Part shown: piece after piece, positions 7,555 through 15,758 of the stretch
Numbering within the stretch: position 1 is the first letter of the stretch
Layout: every line of letters begins with the position of its first letter
Assembly: GCA_050743125.1 (NCBI GenBank)
Contig: JBOGEB010000021.1
Coordinates: forward strand, 1 to 34,133
DNA: 34,133 bases
Direction of reading: 5' to 3'
From: JBOGEB01 sp050743125
GTDB taxonomy: Bacteria; Actinomycetota; Nitriliruptoria; Euzebyales; Egibacteraceae
The notes under the pieces: model-generated
What the model was told of the DNA's origin: nothing
The model's database searches: none
The model's input: only the letters and a program-made list of their open reading frames with translations
Translations under genes and position numbers: made by a program

Positions 7555-9806
7555 CAGGCGCGGGAGGCGCGGGCGCGCGCCACGGCGGCTTGGCCCAGGC
7601 TGATGCCGCCGTCGTTGGGGGGGACGCGGGAGTGGAGTAGGACGGTGAAGCCGCGGTCCTCCAGCCGTCCGACGACGCGGTGCAGCAGCAGGAGGTTCTG
7701 GAACACGCCGCCGGACAAGGCCACCGTCCCGAGGCCGGTCTGGCTGCGCACCGCCTCGCAGGCGGCGACGATCGCGGCGGCGACGCCGTTGTGGAAGCGG
7801 CCGGCGATGGCCGGCGCCGGGACGCCGGCGCGCAGGTCTTCGACGACCGCGTGGACGAGGTCGTGGCCGTGGACGCGGAAGGGGCGGTCACCCTCCAGCG
7901 ACGTGGGGTACACCGAGGACTCGGCGGGGTCAGCGCGCTGCTCCAGCTCGATCGCGGCCTGCCCCTCGTAGTTGACGCGGTCGCGGACGCCGAGAACCGC
8001 GGCGACGGCGTCGAACAGCCGGCCCGCGCTGGAGGTCAGCGGCGAGTTCACGCCCGCGCGGGCGACGGCGAGCACACGCCCCCAATCACGCTCGTTTCGC
8101 CGGACGACGTCCAGATCCTTCCCGGCGTCGGCGCCGAGGTACGCCGCCGCCATCCGCCACGGCTCCTTGATCGCCTTTGTGCCGCCAGGCATCGGCACGG
8201 CATCCAGATGCCCTGCCCGCTCGAACCCGCGCAGGTCGGCGATCAGGAACTCGCCGCCCCAGATCGTGCCGTCCGTGCCGAAGCCCAGCCCGTCGAACGC
8301 GACGCCGATCACCGGCCCTGGGGAGCCGTTGTCGGCGAGGCACGACGCGATGTGCGCGTAATGGTGCTGGACGCCCACGAGGTCGACGCCGTCGCGCTCC
8401 GTGGCGTACTTCGTCGACAGGTATTCGGGGTGCAGGTCGTGCGCGACCACCTCCGGCACCACGTCGAACAGCCGGCAGAAGTGCTCCACGCCCTGGGTGA
8501 ACGACCGGTACGTCTCGTAGTTCTCCAGGTCGCCGATGTGGTGCGACACGAACGCCCGCGCCCCTTTGGCGACGCAGAACGTGTGCTTCAGCTCAGCGCC
8601 GCAGGCGAGCACCGCCCGGGTGGCCGAAGCCGCGAGCCGCAGCGGCTGCGGCACGTATCCGCGTGACCGCCGCAGCGGCAGCTCGGCGCCGCGGAAGGAC
8701 CGCACGACCGAGTCGTCGGTGCGCATGTGGATTCCCCGGTCGTGGAGCACGAACGCGTCGGCGATTCCGCCGAGGCGCTCCAGCGCGTCGGCGTCCCGGT
8801 ACGCGATCGGCTCGTCGGAGATGTTCCCGCTGGTCAGCACGAACGGCGCTCTGAACTCGCGGGCCAGCAGGTGGTGCAGCGGCGTGTACGGCAGCATGAG
8901 GCCGACGTCCCGGTTGCCGGGCGCGACCGACGGCGCGAGCCGCGCGTCCGGGAGCCGCCGCAGCAGCACGATCGGCCGCTGCGGGCTCGCGAGCAGCCGC
9001 TCCTCCTCCGCGTCTACGGACGCCAACGCGCGCGCCGCCTCCACGTCGGCGATCATCACCGCGAACGGCTTGTCCTCGCGATGCTTGCGCGACCGCAGCG
9101 CGGCCACGGCCTGCTCGTTCGTGGCGTCCACCGCGAGGTGGTATCCGCCCAGGCCCTTGATCGCCACAACCTTGCCCATGGCCAGCAGCGACGCCGTGAC
9201 CTCGATCTCGTCGCCGTCAACCGGCGCGTCTCCCGCGACCACCCGCAGCCTTGGGCCGCACGCCGGGCAGCACACGGGCTGCGCGTGGAACCGCCGGTCG
9301 GTGGGATCGTGGTACTCCCTGGCGCAGTCCGCGCACATCGGGAACGCACGCATGGTCGTCGATGGCCGGTCGTACGGCACGTCCATGACGATCGTGAAAC
9401 GCGGCCCGCAGTTCGTGCAGTTCGTGAAGGGGTAGCGGTAGCGCCGATCCGCCGGATCGTGCAGCTCCCGCAAGCAGTCTGCGCACGTGGCGACGTCGGC
9501 TGAGATCAGCGTTTGCCGCTCCCCGGCATCGTGGCTGGCCACGATGACGAACACGCCGTCGCCCACCGGCTCCACCGGCTCCGCGCTGATGCGCTCGATC
9601 ACTGCCAGGGGCGGGGCTTCCGTCTCGATCGCCGCGAGCAGCCGCGCGACCACCGCCTCGTCGCCCTCGGCCTCGACGAACACTCCCTGCGGGTCGTTGC
9701 CGACGAAGCCGACGAGCCCCAGCTCGGTCGCGAGCCCGTACACGAACGGCCGAAACCCAACCCCCTGGACGATGCCCTCGATCCGAAGACGCGTGCGCGT
9801 GAGCAC
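7554..9806 (-). CDS. hypF: HypF carbamoyltransferase, hydrogenase maturation
   Basis: HypF uses carbamoyl phosphate and ATP to make carbamoyl-adenylate and passes the carbamoyl group to the HypE C-terminal cysteine. This is the first step in making the cyanide ligands of the [NiFe] centre. The 750-residue protein is full length for the family. It has an acylphosphatase domain (GIVQGVGFRPFVYGL) and two zinc fingers, each with two C-x2-C pairs (CADCLRELHDP with TNCTNCGPRF, then CADCAREYHDP with VCCPACGPRL). A YrdC-like domain (KGLGGYHLAVDATNE) and a Kae1-like domain with metal-binding HHIGDLENYET and HYAHIASC follow. It starts with GTG nine bases after the hypE stop and is the last gene of the operon. 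The stop codon lies in the end of a family A repeat. Confidence 0.97.
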   Translation of the reverse strand: MLTRTRLRIEGIVQGVGFRPFVYGLATELGLVGFVGNDPQGVFVEAEGDEAVVARLLAAIETEAPPLAVIERISAEPVEPVGDGVFVIVASHDAGERQTLISADVATCADCLRELHDPADRRYRYPFTNCTNCGPRFTIVMDVPYDRPSTTMRAFPMCADCAREYHDPTDRRFHAQPVCCPACGPRLRVVAGDAPVDGDEIEVTASLLAMGKVVAIKGLGGYHLAVDATNEQAVAALRSRKHREDKPFAVMIADVEAARALASVDAEEERLLASPQRPIVLLRRLPDARLAPSVAPGNRDVGLMLPYTPLHHLLAREFRAPFVLTSGNISDEPIAYRDADALERLGGIADAFVLHDRGIHMRTDDSVVRSFRGAELPLRRSRGYVPQPLRLAASATRAVLACGAELKHTFCVAKGARAFVSHHIGDLENYETYRSFTQGVEHFCRLFDVVPEVVAHDLHPEYLSTKYATERDGVDLVGVQHHYAHIASCLADNGSPGPVIGVAFDGLGFGTDGTIWGGEFLIADLRGFERAGHLDAVPMPGGTKAIKEPWRMAAAYLGADAGKDLDVVRRNERDWGRVLAVARAGVNSPLTSSAGRLFDAVAAVLGVRDRVNYEGQAAIELEQRADPAESSVYPTSLEGDRPFRVHGHDLVHAVVEDLRAGVPAPAIAGRFHNGVAAAIVAACEAVRSQTGLGTVALSGGVFQNLLLLHRVVGRLEDRGFTVLLHSRVPPNDGGISLGQAAVARARASRA

Positions 9807-9815
9807 GAAACAGTC

Positions 9816-11051
9816 TCAGCAGATGCGGGGTAGGGGATCCCCCACGAGCATGTCGACGATGCGGGTGCCGCCGAACGTCGTCTTGAGCAGGACAAGGCCC
9901 GGTGGGTCGTCTTTGACCCGGCCGATCACGCACGAGCCTTTGCCGAGTGGGTGCGCGCGCAGCGCGGCGATCGCAGCGTCGGCCTCGGCGCCGTCCACGA
10001 TCACGACCATCCGGCCCTCACAGGCGACGTAGAGCGGGTCGATGCCGAGCAGCTCGCAGGCGCCGTTGACGTCCGGGCGCACCGGCACCTGGGTCTCGTC
10101 GACCACGATCGCGACGCCCGAGGCGACCGCGACCTCGTTGAGGATCGTCGCCACCCCGCCGCGGGTCGCGTCCCGCAGGCAGCGGACGCCGTCCACCGCG
10201 TCGAGCAGGCATTCGACCAACTCGTGGAGCGGCGCGGTGTCGGAGGTGACGTCGTCGCACTCGATGTCGAGCTCGCCGCGGGCGAGCATCACGGTGACGC
10301 CGTGCTCGCCGATCGGCCCGGACACGATCACCGCATCGCCGGGCCGCGCGGCCGAGGCCCCGAGCGACACGGGCCGCTCGATCACCCCCACGCCGGACGT
10401 GTTGATGTAGCAGCCGTCGCCCTTGCCCCGGCCGACGACCTTCGTGTCACCGGTCGCGATCACGACGCCGGCGGCCTGGGCGGCAACCCGCATCGAGTCG
10501 ACGATCCGGCGGAGGTCGGCGATCGGGAAGCCCTCCTCCAGGATGAACCCTGCGGACAGGTAGAGCGGGCGGGCGCCGGACATCGCGAGGTCGTTGACCG
10601 TGCCGTTCACCGCCAGGTCGCCGATGTCGCCGCCTGGGAAGAACAGCGGCGACACGACGAACGAGTCGGTCGTGAACGCGAGTCGGCTGCCGCCTACGTC
10701 GAAGACGGCACCGTCCCCGAGCGGGGCGAGCAGCGGATTGCGGAACTGCTCGAGGAACAGCGCCTCGATCAGCGTGTGCGTCGACTTGCCGCCGGCCCCA
10801 TGAGCGAGGGTGATCAGCTCCTCCTTCAGGCGCGCCTTCCGCGCGCGGGCGCGGTCGATGCGCTTGAGGACCTGCTCCTCCTTCGTCAGGTGGTCGGCCC
10901 CGATCTCGTATTGGGCCAGTTCGGCGTCTTCATAGTGCTCGCGCAGCGCCTCCTCGGCCCAGCTCGCGCTCTGCTGCTCGGGGGCGTCGGTCGGGGCCTC
11001 GCCGTCGGTCTCGACCAGGGAGAAGTCGACTCGAGGCCGCTCGCCGCTCAT
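9816..11051 (-). CDS. hypE: HypE, hydrogenase maturation, with long N-terminal extension
   Basis: HypE dehydrates the carbamoyl group on its C-terminal cysteine to a thiocyanate and donates CN to iron held by HypC-HypD. The conserved C-terminal PRIC is present (last residue Cys411). So are the AIRS/PurM-like ATP-binding parts: AHGAGGKSTHTLIE, LGDGAVFDVGGSRLAFTTDS, NGTVNDLAMSGARP, ATGDTKVVGRGKGDG and RDATRGGVATILNE. The family usually begins within a few residues of the H-G-x-G-G-K block, but here it begins near residue 82. The preceding ~76 residues are acidic, then strongly basic (IDRARARKARLKEE), and likely helical. The start codon overlaps the hypD stop by four bases (ATGA), which supports this long start. 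Confidence 0.96.
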   Translation of the reverse strand: MSGERPRVDFSLVETDGEAPTDAPEQQSASWAEEALREHYEDAELAQYEIGADHLTKEEQVLKRIDRARARKARLKEELITLAHGAGGKSTHTLIEALFLEQFRNPLLAPLGDGAVFDVGGSRLAFTTDSFVVSPLFFPGGDIGDLAVNGTVNDLAMSGARPLYLSAGFILEEGFPIADLRRIVDSMRVAAQAAGVVIATGDTKVVGRGKGDGCYINTSGVGVIERPVSLGASAARPGDAVIVSGPIGEHGVTVMLARGELDIECDDVTSDTAPLHELVECLLDAVDGVRCLRDATRGGVATILNEVAVASGVAIVVDETQVPVRPDVNGACELLGIDPLYVACEGRMVVIVDGAEADAAIAALRAHPLGKGSCVIGRVKDDPPGLVLLKTTFGGTRIVDMLVGDPLPRIC

Positions 11052-12175
11052 GTCCTTGTTGCCTCCTTGACCCGATCCCGGGTGAAGCGGCCGAAGTTGT
11101 AGTAGGCAGCACAGGCGCCCTCGGAGGACACCATGCAGGTGCCGATCGGGGTCTCGGGGGTGCAGGCGGTGCCGAAGACTTTACACTCCCACGGCTTCAG
11201 CACTCCCTTGAGGACCTCCCCGCACTGGCAGGCCTTCGGGTCGGCCACGCGCACACCGGGCATCTCGAAGATGTACTCGGCGTCGAAGTCCCGGTACGCG
11301 TCGCGCACCTTCAAGGCGGAGTGGGAGATGAAGCCGAGACCACGCCACTCGAAGTAGGGACGGAGCTCCATGACCTCGCTGATGACCTCGAGCGCCTTCG
11401 GGTTGCCGTCCCACGGCACGACGCGGGTGTACTGGTTCTCGACCTCACAGCGTCCCTGGTTGAGTTGGACCAGGATCATCTCGATCGACTGGAGGATGTC
11501 GAGCGGCTCGAACCCCGCCGTCACCAACGGCTTGTCGTACTGTCGGGAGATGAAATCGTACGGCCGGCAGCCGATCACCGTGGAGACGTGGCCGGGGCCG
11601 ATGAACCCGTCCAGCCGGAGGTCCGGGGAGTCGAGGATCGCCTTGATCGCGGGAATGATCGTCACGTGATTGCAGAAGATCGCGAAGTTGTCGAGGCCTG
11701 AAGCCTTGGCGCGAAGGACGGTCATCGCGCTGCTCGGCGCCGTCGTCTCGAAGCCGATCGCCATGAAGACCACGCGCTTGTCGGGGTTGTCCTTCGCGAT
11801 CTTCAGCGAGTCGAGCGGGGAGTAGACCATCCGGATGTCCGCCCCTTGCGCTTTCGCGTCGAAGAACGACCCCTTGCCGCCGGGAACGCGCATCATGTCG
11901 CCGAACGTCGTCATGATGACGTCGGGCCGCGTGGCGATCCAGATTGCGTCGTCGACCCGGCCCATCGGGATCACGCACACCGGGCAGCCTGGCCCGTGGA
12001 CGAGCGTGACGTTGTCGGGAAGGTAGTCCTCCAGACCGTGTTTATAGATCGTATGGGTGTGGCCCCCGCATACCTCCATGAACTTGTACTGCCGTCCTGG
12101 CTCACACAGGTGCACGATCTGCGCGGACAGGACTTTGGCCATCTCAGCATCACGGAATTCATCAACAAAACGCAT
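11048..12175 (-). CDS. hypD: HypD, Fe(CN)2CO assembly scaffold
   Basis: HypD, with HypC, holds the iron atom while cyanide and carbon monoxide are attached. The 375-residue protein has the expected motifs: MEVCGGHTHTIYKHG near residue 35-48, HGPGCPVCVIPMG, an internal ETTAPSSAMT, and the C-terminal [4Fe-4S] region with cysteines in KACQCGEV, WECKVFGTACTPE and IGTCMVSSEGACAAYYNFGR. All key cysteines I look for are present. It lies about 50 bases downstream of hypC and overlaps hypE by four bases. Length and sequence are normal for the family. Confidence 0.97.
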   Translation of the reverse strand: MRFVDEFRDAEMAKVLSAQIVHLCEPGRQYKFMEVCGGHTHTIYKHGLEDYLPDNVTLVHGPGCPVCVIPMGRVDDAIWIATRPDVIMTTFGDMMRVPGGKGSFFDAKAQGADIRMVYSPLDSLKIAKDNPDKRVVFMAIGFETTAPSSAMTVLRAKASGLDNFAIFCNHVTIIPAIKAILDSPDLRLDGFIGPGHVSTVIGCRPYDFISRQYDKPLVTAGFEPLDILQSIEMILVQLNQGRCEVENQYTRVVPWDGNPKALEVISEVMELRPYFEWRGLGFISHSALKVRDAYRDFDAEYIFEMPGVRVADPKACQCGEVLKGVLKPWECKVFGTACTPETPIGTCMVSSEGACAAYYNFGRFTRDRVKEATRT

Positions 12176-12225
12176 CAGGAACCCCTTATGATGGTTGATC
12201 CAGACATGATTGACCTACCCACGAT

Positions 12226-12498
12226 TCACTCGATCACGGATTCGCGTAGCGCATCCATCTCGTCGATGTATGCCTGCCCCATCCCTTTGAGCAGGTCCAG
12301 GGTGGCTTCGGCCTCGTCCTCGTCGATCTTCGACAGCGCAAATCCGACGTGGATGAGCACCCAATCACCCGGTGAGAGCTGCTCATGCTCTAACAGGCCG
12401 ACGTTCACCTTTCGTCGCACGCCGCTGACGTCGACCTTCGCAAGGTCGGCGCCGTCGTTCAATACCTCAAGGACCTGGCCGGGGATGCCAAGGCACAT
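12226..12498 (-). CDS. hypC: HypC hydrogenase chaperone (copy next to hypD)
   Basis: This 90-residue HypC/HupF-family protein starts MCLGIPGQVLEV. Cys2, exposed after Met removal, is the residue that binds iron and contacts HypD. The OB-fold core continues with VDVSGVRRKVNVGLL and ends with the conserved DWVLIHVGFALSKID. The C-terminal helix is about 25 residues. The ribosome site AGGAGG lies inside the end of the preceding SIS gene, with a two-base gap between genes. Adjacency to hypD suggests that this is the HypD partner. A second hypC lies at 15152. Confidence 0.96.
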   Translation of the reverse strand: MCLGIPGQVLEVLNDGADLAKVDVSGVRRKVNVGLLEHEQLSPGDWVLIHVGFALSKIDEDEAEATLDLLKGMGQAYIDEMDALRESVIE

Positions 12499-12500
12499 GC

Positions 12501-13232
12501 CTATCCCTCCTCGTCTCGTTCAAACTGGAGCAGCGCCCGTTGAGTGAGTTCCCACAGCACGTGATACGTGGTGGTCTGAGCCTCCTGAATGCGGTGGACC
12601 GAGGGAGACGGCACGACGAACAGGTAGTCGATCGTATCGACCTCGGCCATCTTCCCGCCTTCGTAACCAGACAGACCGACGGTGATCAGGCCGCGTCGGC
12701 CCGCCTCGTCGAACGCCCGGATCACGTTGTTCGAGTTGCCGCTGGTCGACAGCCCGACCGCGATGTCGCCCGCCTGGCCGAACGCGGCGATCTGCCTAGC
12801 GAACACGACGTCGAAGCCGACGTCGTTCGACAACGCGGTCATGACCGCGATGTCGTTGGTCAGGCACAACGCCGGCAGCGGTCGTGGCACAGCCAGCGGG
12901 CGCGAAGCGCCCGACGAATCCGCAGGCAGAGCCCCCGCTCCCGAAGGTGGGTGAAGGAACATGCAGGCCATGTCCTGCGCGTCCGTGCTGCTCCCGCCAT
13001 TGCCGAACGTCAGAAGCTTGCGCCCCCTCGCGAAGGACCGGGCCATGGCCATCGCGCATTCGGTCATTCGGGCGCTGTCGCGCTTCGCGACCTCGTTCCG
13101 CAGGGCGACGATCTCCTCCACCTTCTGAATCGTCGAGCCCTGAACCTCCTTGAGCACCGCCTCTAGGTTGCTTTCGTCAGCGTAGAGAAACGGGTAGAGC
13201 GACCCGAAGTCCGTCTTCGCATCGCTCACCAT
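12501..13232 (-). CDS. SIS-domain protein, GmhA-like, with an insertion
   Basis: This 243-residue protein resembles phosphoheptose isomerases. The sugar-phosphate-binding loop FGNGGSSTDAQD (about 77-88) and VGLSTSGNSNNVIRAF are clear, as is the C-terminal helix TTTYHVLWELTQ. Compared with the SIS gene at 13584, it has about 24 extra residues after HP (about 95-118), rich in Pro, Ala and Ser. These fall before LPALCLTNDIA and keep the frame. The start at 13232 is chosen for its AGGAAGG site; the sequence upstream is the assembly gap. SIS proteins recur beside group 1h hydrogenase maturation genes, but their task there is unknown. A role in lipopolysaccharide heptose synthesis is unlikely in an actinobacterium. 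Confidence 0.85.
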   Translation of the reverse strand: MVSDAKTDFGSLYPFLYADESNLEAVLKEVQGSTIQKVEEIVALRNEVAKRDSARMTECAMAMARSFARGRKLLTFGNGGSSTDAQDMACMFLHPPSGAGALPADSSGASRPLAVPRPLPALCLTNDIAVMTALSNDVGFDVVFARQIAAFGQAGDIAVGLSTSGNSNNVIRAFDEAGRRGLITVGLSGYEGGKMAEVDTIDYLFVVPSPSVHRIQEAQTTTYHVLWELTQRALLQFERDEEG

Positions 13233-13249
13233 CAGCGTCCGCCTTCCTG

Positions 13250-13349
13250 NNNNNNNNNNNNNNNNNNNNNNNNNNNNNNNNNNNNNNNNNNNNNNNNNNN
13301 NNNNNNNNNNNNNNNNNNNNNNNNNNNNNNNNNNNNNNNNNNNNNNNNN
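13250..13349. other. assembly gap (100 N)
   Basis: Exactly 100 N residues probably represent a scaffold gap of unknown true size. The right flank (from 13350) carries CCTGGCCGCC and GGGGGGACTCCCCCC, the same hairpin vocabulary as family A. A copy of that repeat probably caused the assembly break. Confidence 0.9.
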
Positions 13350-13587
13350 CCTGGCCGCCGGGGGGACTCCCCCCACCCCCCTGGGCGATCACCGCGATCG
13401 CCTCCTTGGCGTGGACGAGAATCATGTCGCCTACGTGAGCATCGACGAGGGCGACGCTCACCTCCTCCTTGCTCATGCCGGTGTCGACGAGCGCGAGCGC
13501 GTCGTCGAGAAGCCGCACGACCTGGACTTGGACCGCCTGATCAGAGCACGTGATACAAACGTCGTCATAGCAGCGCGGAACCGTCAT
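13350..13587 (-). CDS. HypC/HupF-like protein, 3' end lost in gap
   Basis: The visible part starts MTVPRCYDDVCITCSDQAVQ and continues with VVRLLDDALALVDTG, EEVSVALVDAHVGDMILVHA and KEAIAVIAQ. The core matches a HypC-type OB fold (compare GDWVLIHVG in true HypC). The N-terminus instead carries three cysteines, including C-x2-C, and lacks the MCL start. HupF-like proteins of this type pair with SIS genes in such loci, to my knowledge. After AIAVIAQ the frame runs through Gly/Pro codons of a GC-rich hairpin into the gap. The true end is therefore unknown and may have been altered by a repeat insertion. The start overlaps the upstream SIS gene by four bases. Confidence 0.75.
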
Positions 13588-14210
13588 CGCACCATCTCCG
13601 GTCCGAGCAGCCCCGGCTGCTCGAAGAACACATGGACGAGTTCCCACAGAACGTGGTAGGTCGTGACCTGGATCTCCTTCGTGATGAGCGGGTCGCCCGA
13701 CTGGGCGATGAACGGGTGATCGACCGCGGGGCTATGGGCAATCGCGCCACCGTCGCCGCCGGTCAGCGCGATCGTGAGCAACCCCATCTCACGCGCCTGC
13801 TCCAGTCCACGAAGGACGTTCGCGCAGTTCCCGTCGGATGACACGCCGAGCGCGATGTCCGCCGCTGCGCCGAGGTAGCGGATCTGGTGAGCGAAGATCT
13901 CGGCGAAGCCTTCTTGATTCGCCACACCCGTGACGGTCGCGATGTCGCTCGTCAATGAGATCGCCGGAAGCGCCCGTTTACCGACGATGACCGGGTGAAC
14001 GAACTCGACGGCGACGTGCTGCGCATCAGTGCTCGCGCCGCCGTTGCCGAACACGACCAGCTTCCCGCCACGGTGAAAGCGCACCGCCATGTCGTAACAG
14101 GCGTGCGCGACAGGCTCAGCGTCGGATGCCAGGGCGCTGACCGGCGTGGACCGGCGGCAAAAAGCCGCGTCCGCTGCCACGGCAACGACGCTGCCGAGAT
14201 CCTGGCTCAT
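13584..14210 (-). CDS. SIS-domain protein, GmhA-like
   Basis: This 208-residue protein has the phosphosugar-binding SIS fold: FGNGGASTDAQHVAVEF, LPAISLTSDIATVTG, ALGVSSDGNCANVLRGL, and the C-terminal helix TTYHVLWELVHVFFEQ. It is a compact paralogue of the protein at 12501, lacking that protein's insertion. Together with the HypC-like gene between them it forms a SIS-HypC-like-SIS block. It overlaps the HypC-like start by four bases and follows the DUF6390 gene after 65 bases. Substrate and role in hydrogenase maturation are not known. An isomerase or a phosphosugar sensor are both possible. Confidence 0.85.
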   Translation of the reverse strand: MSQDLGSVVAVAADAAFCRRSTPVSALASDAEPVAHACYDMAVRFHRGGKLVVFGNGGASTDAQHVAVEFVHPVIVGKRALPAISLTSDIATVTGVANQEGFAEIFAHQIRYLGAAADIALGVSSDGNCANVLRGLEQAREMGLLTIALTGGDGGAIAHSPAVDHPFIAQSGDPLITKEIQVTTYHVLWELVHVFFEQPGLLGPEMVR

Positions 14211-14275
14211 GTTCAGTTCCTAGCGGGACGAATGCCCACCTGGGGTTTCTAGCCTCCGCCCGGGCGACCCGGCAG

Positions 14276-15139
14276 TCAAGAGGCTTGGCGATTTGTGATT
14301 CCGAGCTGTCGGACGGTCGAATTCCGCAGGTCCTCGAGGCGCTGCGGGTCCAAGCGATCACAGACCCAGTCCCAGTGCAGGGCTACCTGATCGCCTGGTT
14401 TGACGTCCTGGACGAATCCGATTCCCCCGCTCGTCCAGGTCGCGGTCTCGCATTGCGCTTCGCCGAGGCCGAGCGCTGCGCCGTCCCACGTCAGAGGCTG
14501 GAAGCGGACCTCGCATTGGGCGGGGCCGTTCCCAGGGTCCCCTCTGGGGTTGTGGCCCCCCTCACCGCGGTCGACGTCGACCGCGAGCACCTCGCCCCAG
14601 CGGATGCGGCAGCGGTCCAGGACGTAGAGCGGCCGGTCGCCGCCCCGCCCGGCCGCGAGGAATGCCATCCAGGGATAGACCTCGAACACGTGGAAGTTGT
14701 GGTCGGGGCGGGCGTCCGCCGGAGCGGTGGACGGCACCTTAGCGGACGGCCCGGCGCGTCGCCGGAGCCGGCCAAGCAGGTCATCCCCATACTCGCCCAG
14801 GTCGATCTTGTCGAGCAGGCCACCGCCCAGCCAGTAGGCCTCAACGACCTCCAGATCCAGAGGGCGACGGCCGGTGACGTCGGCGATGAACTCTAGGTAC
14901 GGCCATGCGCCGTCGAAGGCACGGGCCAGGGCCGTGACATCGACGCCAGGGTCGGCGGGGGAGCTCCTCCCGACCCCGTGGCCACAGGCGCCGCGGCGCA
15001 GCAGCAGGCCGTCGTCGTTCGGTCCGCAGTACCCAAGGGCATTCGGGGGGTAGGCGTAACGGGCGAATAGCGTTGGCCCGTCTACCGCATTTCCATCCTC
15101 AGCCGACGCAGGATCGTGCGGCGCCCTACCCAGTGTCAT
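14276..15139 (-). CDS. DUF6390-family protein, copy 1
   Basis: This 287-residue protein has conserved blocks LFARYAYPPNALGYCGP (about 24-40), FDGAWPYLEFIADVTG, VVEAYWLGGGLLDKID, HNFHVFEVYPWMAFL, LDRCRIRWGEVLAV and a C-terminal VALHWDWVCDRL. The same blocks, in the same order, occur in the plus-strand gene at 25848. I know the family as an actinobacterial companion of group 1h hydrogenases without an assigned function. Residues about 191-207 (rich in Gly, Asn and Pro) are encoded by a family C repeat and are absent from the paralogue, so a small element was accepted in frame. The gene lies 12 bases after the upstream hypC stop. Confidence 0.8.
   Translation of the reverse strand: MTLGRAPHDPASAEDGNAVDGPTLFARYAYPPNALGYCGPNDDGLLLRRGACGHGVGRSSPADPGVDVTALARAFDGAWPYLEFIADVTGRRPLDLEVVEAYWLGGGLLDKIDLGEYGDDLLGRLRRRAGPSAKVPSTAPADARPDHNFHVFEVYPWMAFLAAGRGGDRPLYVLDRCRIRWGEVLAVDVDRGEGGHNPRGDPGNGPAQCEVRFQPLTWDGAALGLGEAQCETATWTSGGIGFVQDVKPGDQVALHWDWVCDRLDPQRLEDLRNSTVRQLGITNRQAS
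14522..14566 (-). repeat. family C palindromic element inside a coding region
   Basis: On the minus strand this reads GGTGAGGGGGGCC, then AACCCCAGAGGGGACCCTGG, then GAACGGCCCCG. It matches the elements at 28043-28094 (plus strand) and 31996-32040 (minus strand). It adds roughly 16 residues to the DUF6390 protein without breaking the frame. Confidence 0.7.
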
Positions 15140-15151
15140 AGGAGACTCGTT

Positions 15152-15457
15152 TCAGCTATCCGGCCGCTCGGACTCAAGGTTCTGTAGCCTCAACGCTTCG
15201 GCGTCGCGCTCGGCGAGCAGCTCATCGACGTATGACTGATCCGCCTCCATGAACCGAAGGGCGTCGCTCGCCTCGGAATCGCTCATACGCTCGAGCACGA
15301 AGCCCATGTGGATGAGGATCCATTCGCCGACCTGCAACGACCCGTCCTCGAACAAGCCGGTGTTCACTCGCCGTCGCGCGCCAGCCACGTCCACGATGGC
15401 GACGAGCGGCTGATCGGCCGGCAGCTCAAGGATTTGGCCGGGGATGCCGAGACACAT
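15152..15457 (-). CDS. hypC: HypC hydrogenase chaperone (second copy)
   Basis: This 101-residue HypC-family protein starts MCLGIPGQILELPAD, with the functional Cys2, the core VDVAGARRRVNTGLFEDG, and the conserved EWILIHMGFVLERM. A longer acidic C-terminal helix follows (DELLAERDAEALRLQ). It is clearly related to the copy at 12226 but diverged, so the duplication is not recent. Two HypC-type chaperones can serve different steps: one with HypD, one with the large-subunit precursor. Which does which cannot be told here. TCCTCC on the plus strand upstream of the start gives a GGAGGA ribosome site. Confidence 0.95.
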   Translation of the reverse strand: MCLGIPGQILELPADQPLVAIVDVAGARRRVNTGLFEDGSLQVGEWILIHMGFVLERMSDSEASDALRFMEADQSYVDELLAERDAEALRLQNLESERPDS

Positions 15458-15758
15458 AGCGTCCTCCTTGGCCGGAGAAACGGAGGTGGTTAGCCCGAAT
15501 CGACGACCGGATCGAACTCTGAGGCGGGACCCGTTGCGCTGGCGACATCTCTCTTGTCATCAGCGGCTGCTGACCACAGACGGCCAGTGGGTCGTCTGTG
15601 CTCGTCTGGAAGCATCTGTACGGGTCGAGATCCCGACAGCGGCCATCGCGAAGGGCGGAGCGAGCGCCGGCTCGACGACACAATGCAGCGTGCTGCCCTT
15701 GCGCGCGACGCTCGACCGCCTCGACGATGACCCCGCTTTAGACCCAGTCTTCTCCGCG
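15458..15758. other. 301-base gap between hypC and the YtxH-like gene
   Basis: No gene is supported on either strand. The stretch may hold an internal promoter for the hypC-to-hypF half of the locus, but no clear -35/-10 pair stands out. Confidence 0.4.

Noticed and set aside
12501..14210. Genuine lipopolysaccharide heptose isomerases (gmhA)
   Set aside because: No other heptose genes are present and the context is hydrogenase maturation in an actinobacterium-like genome.
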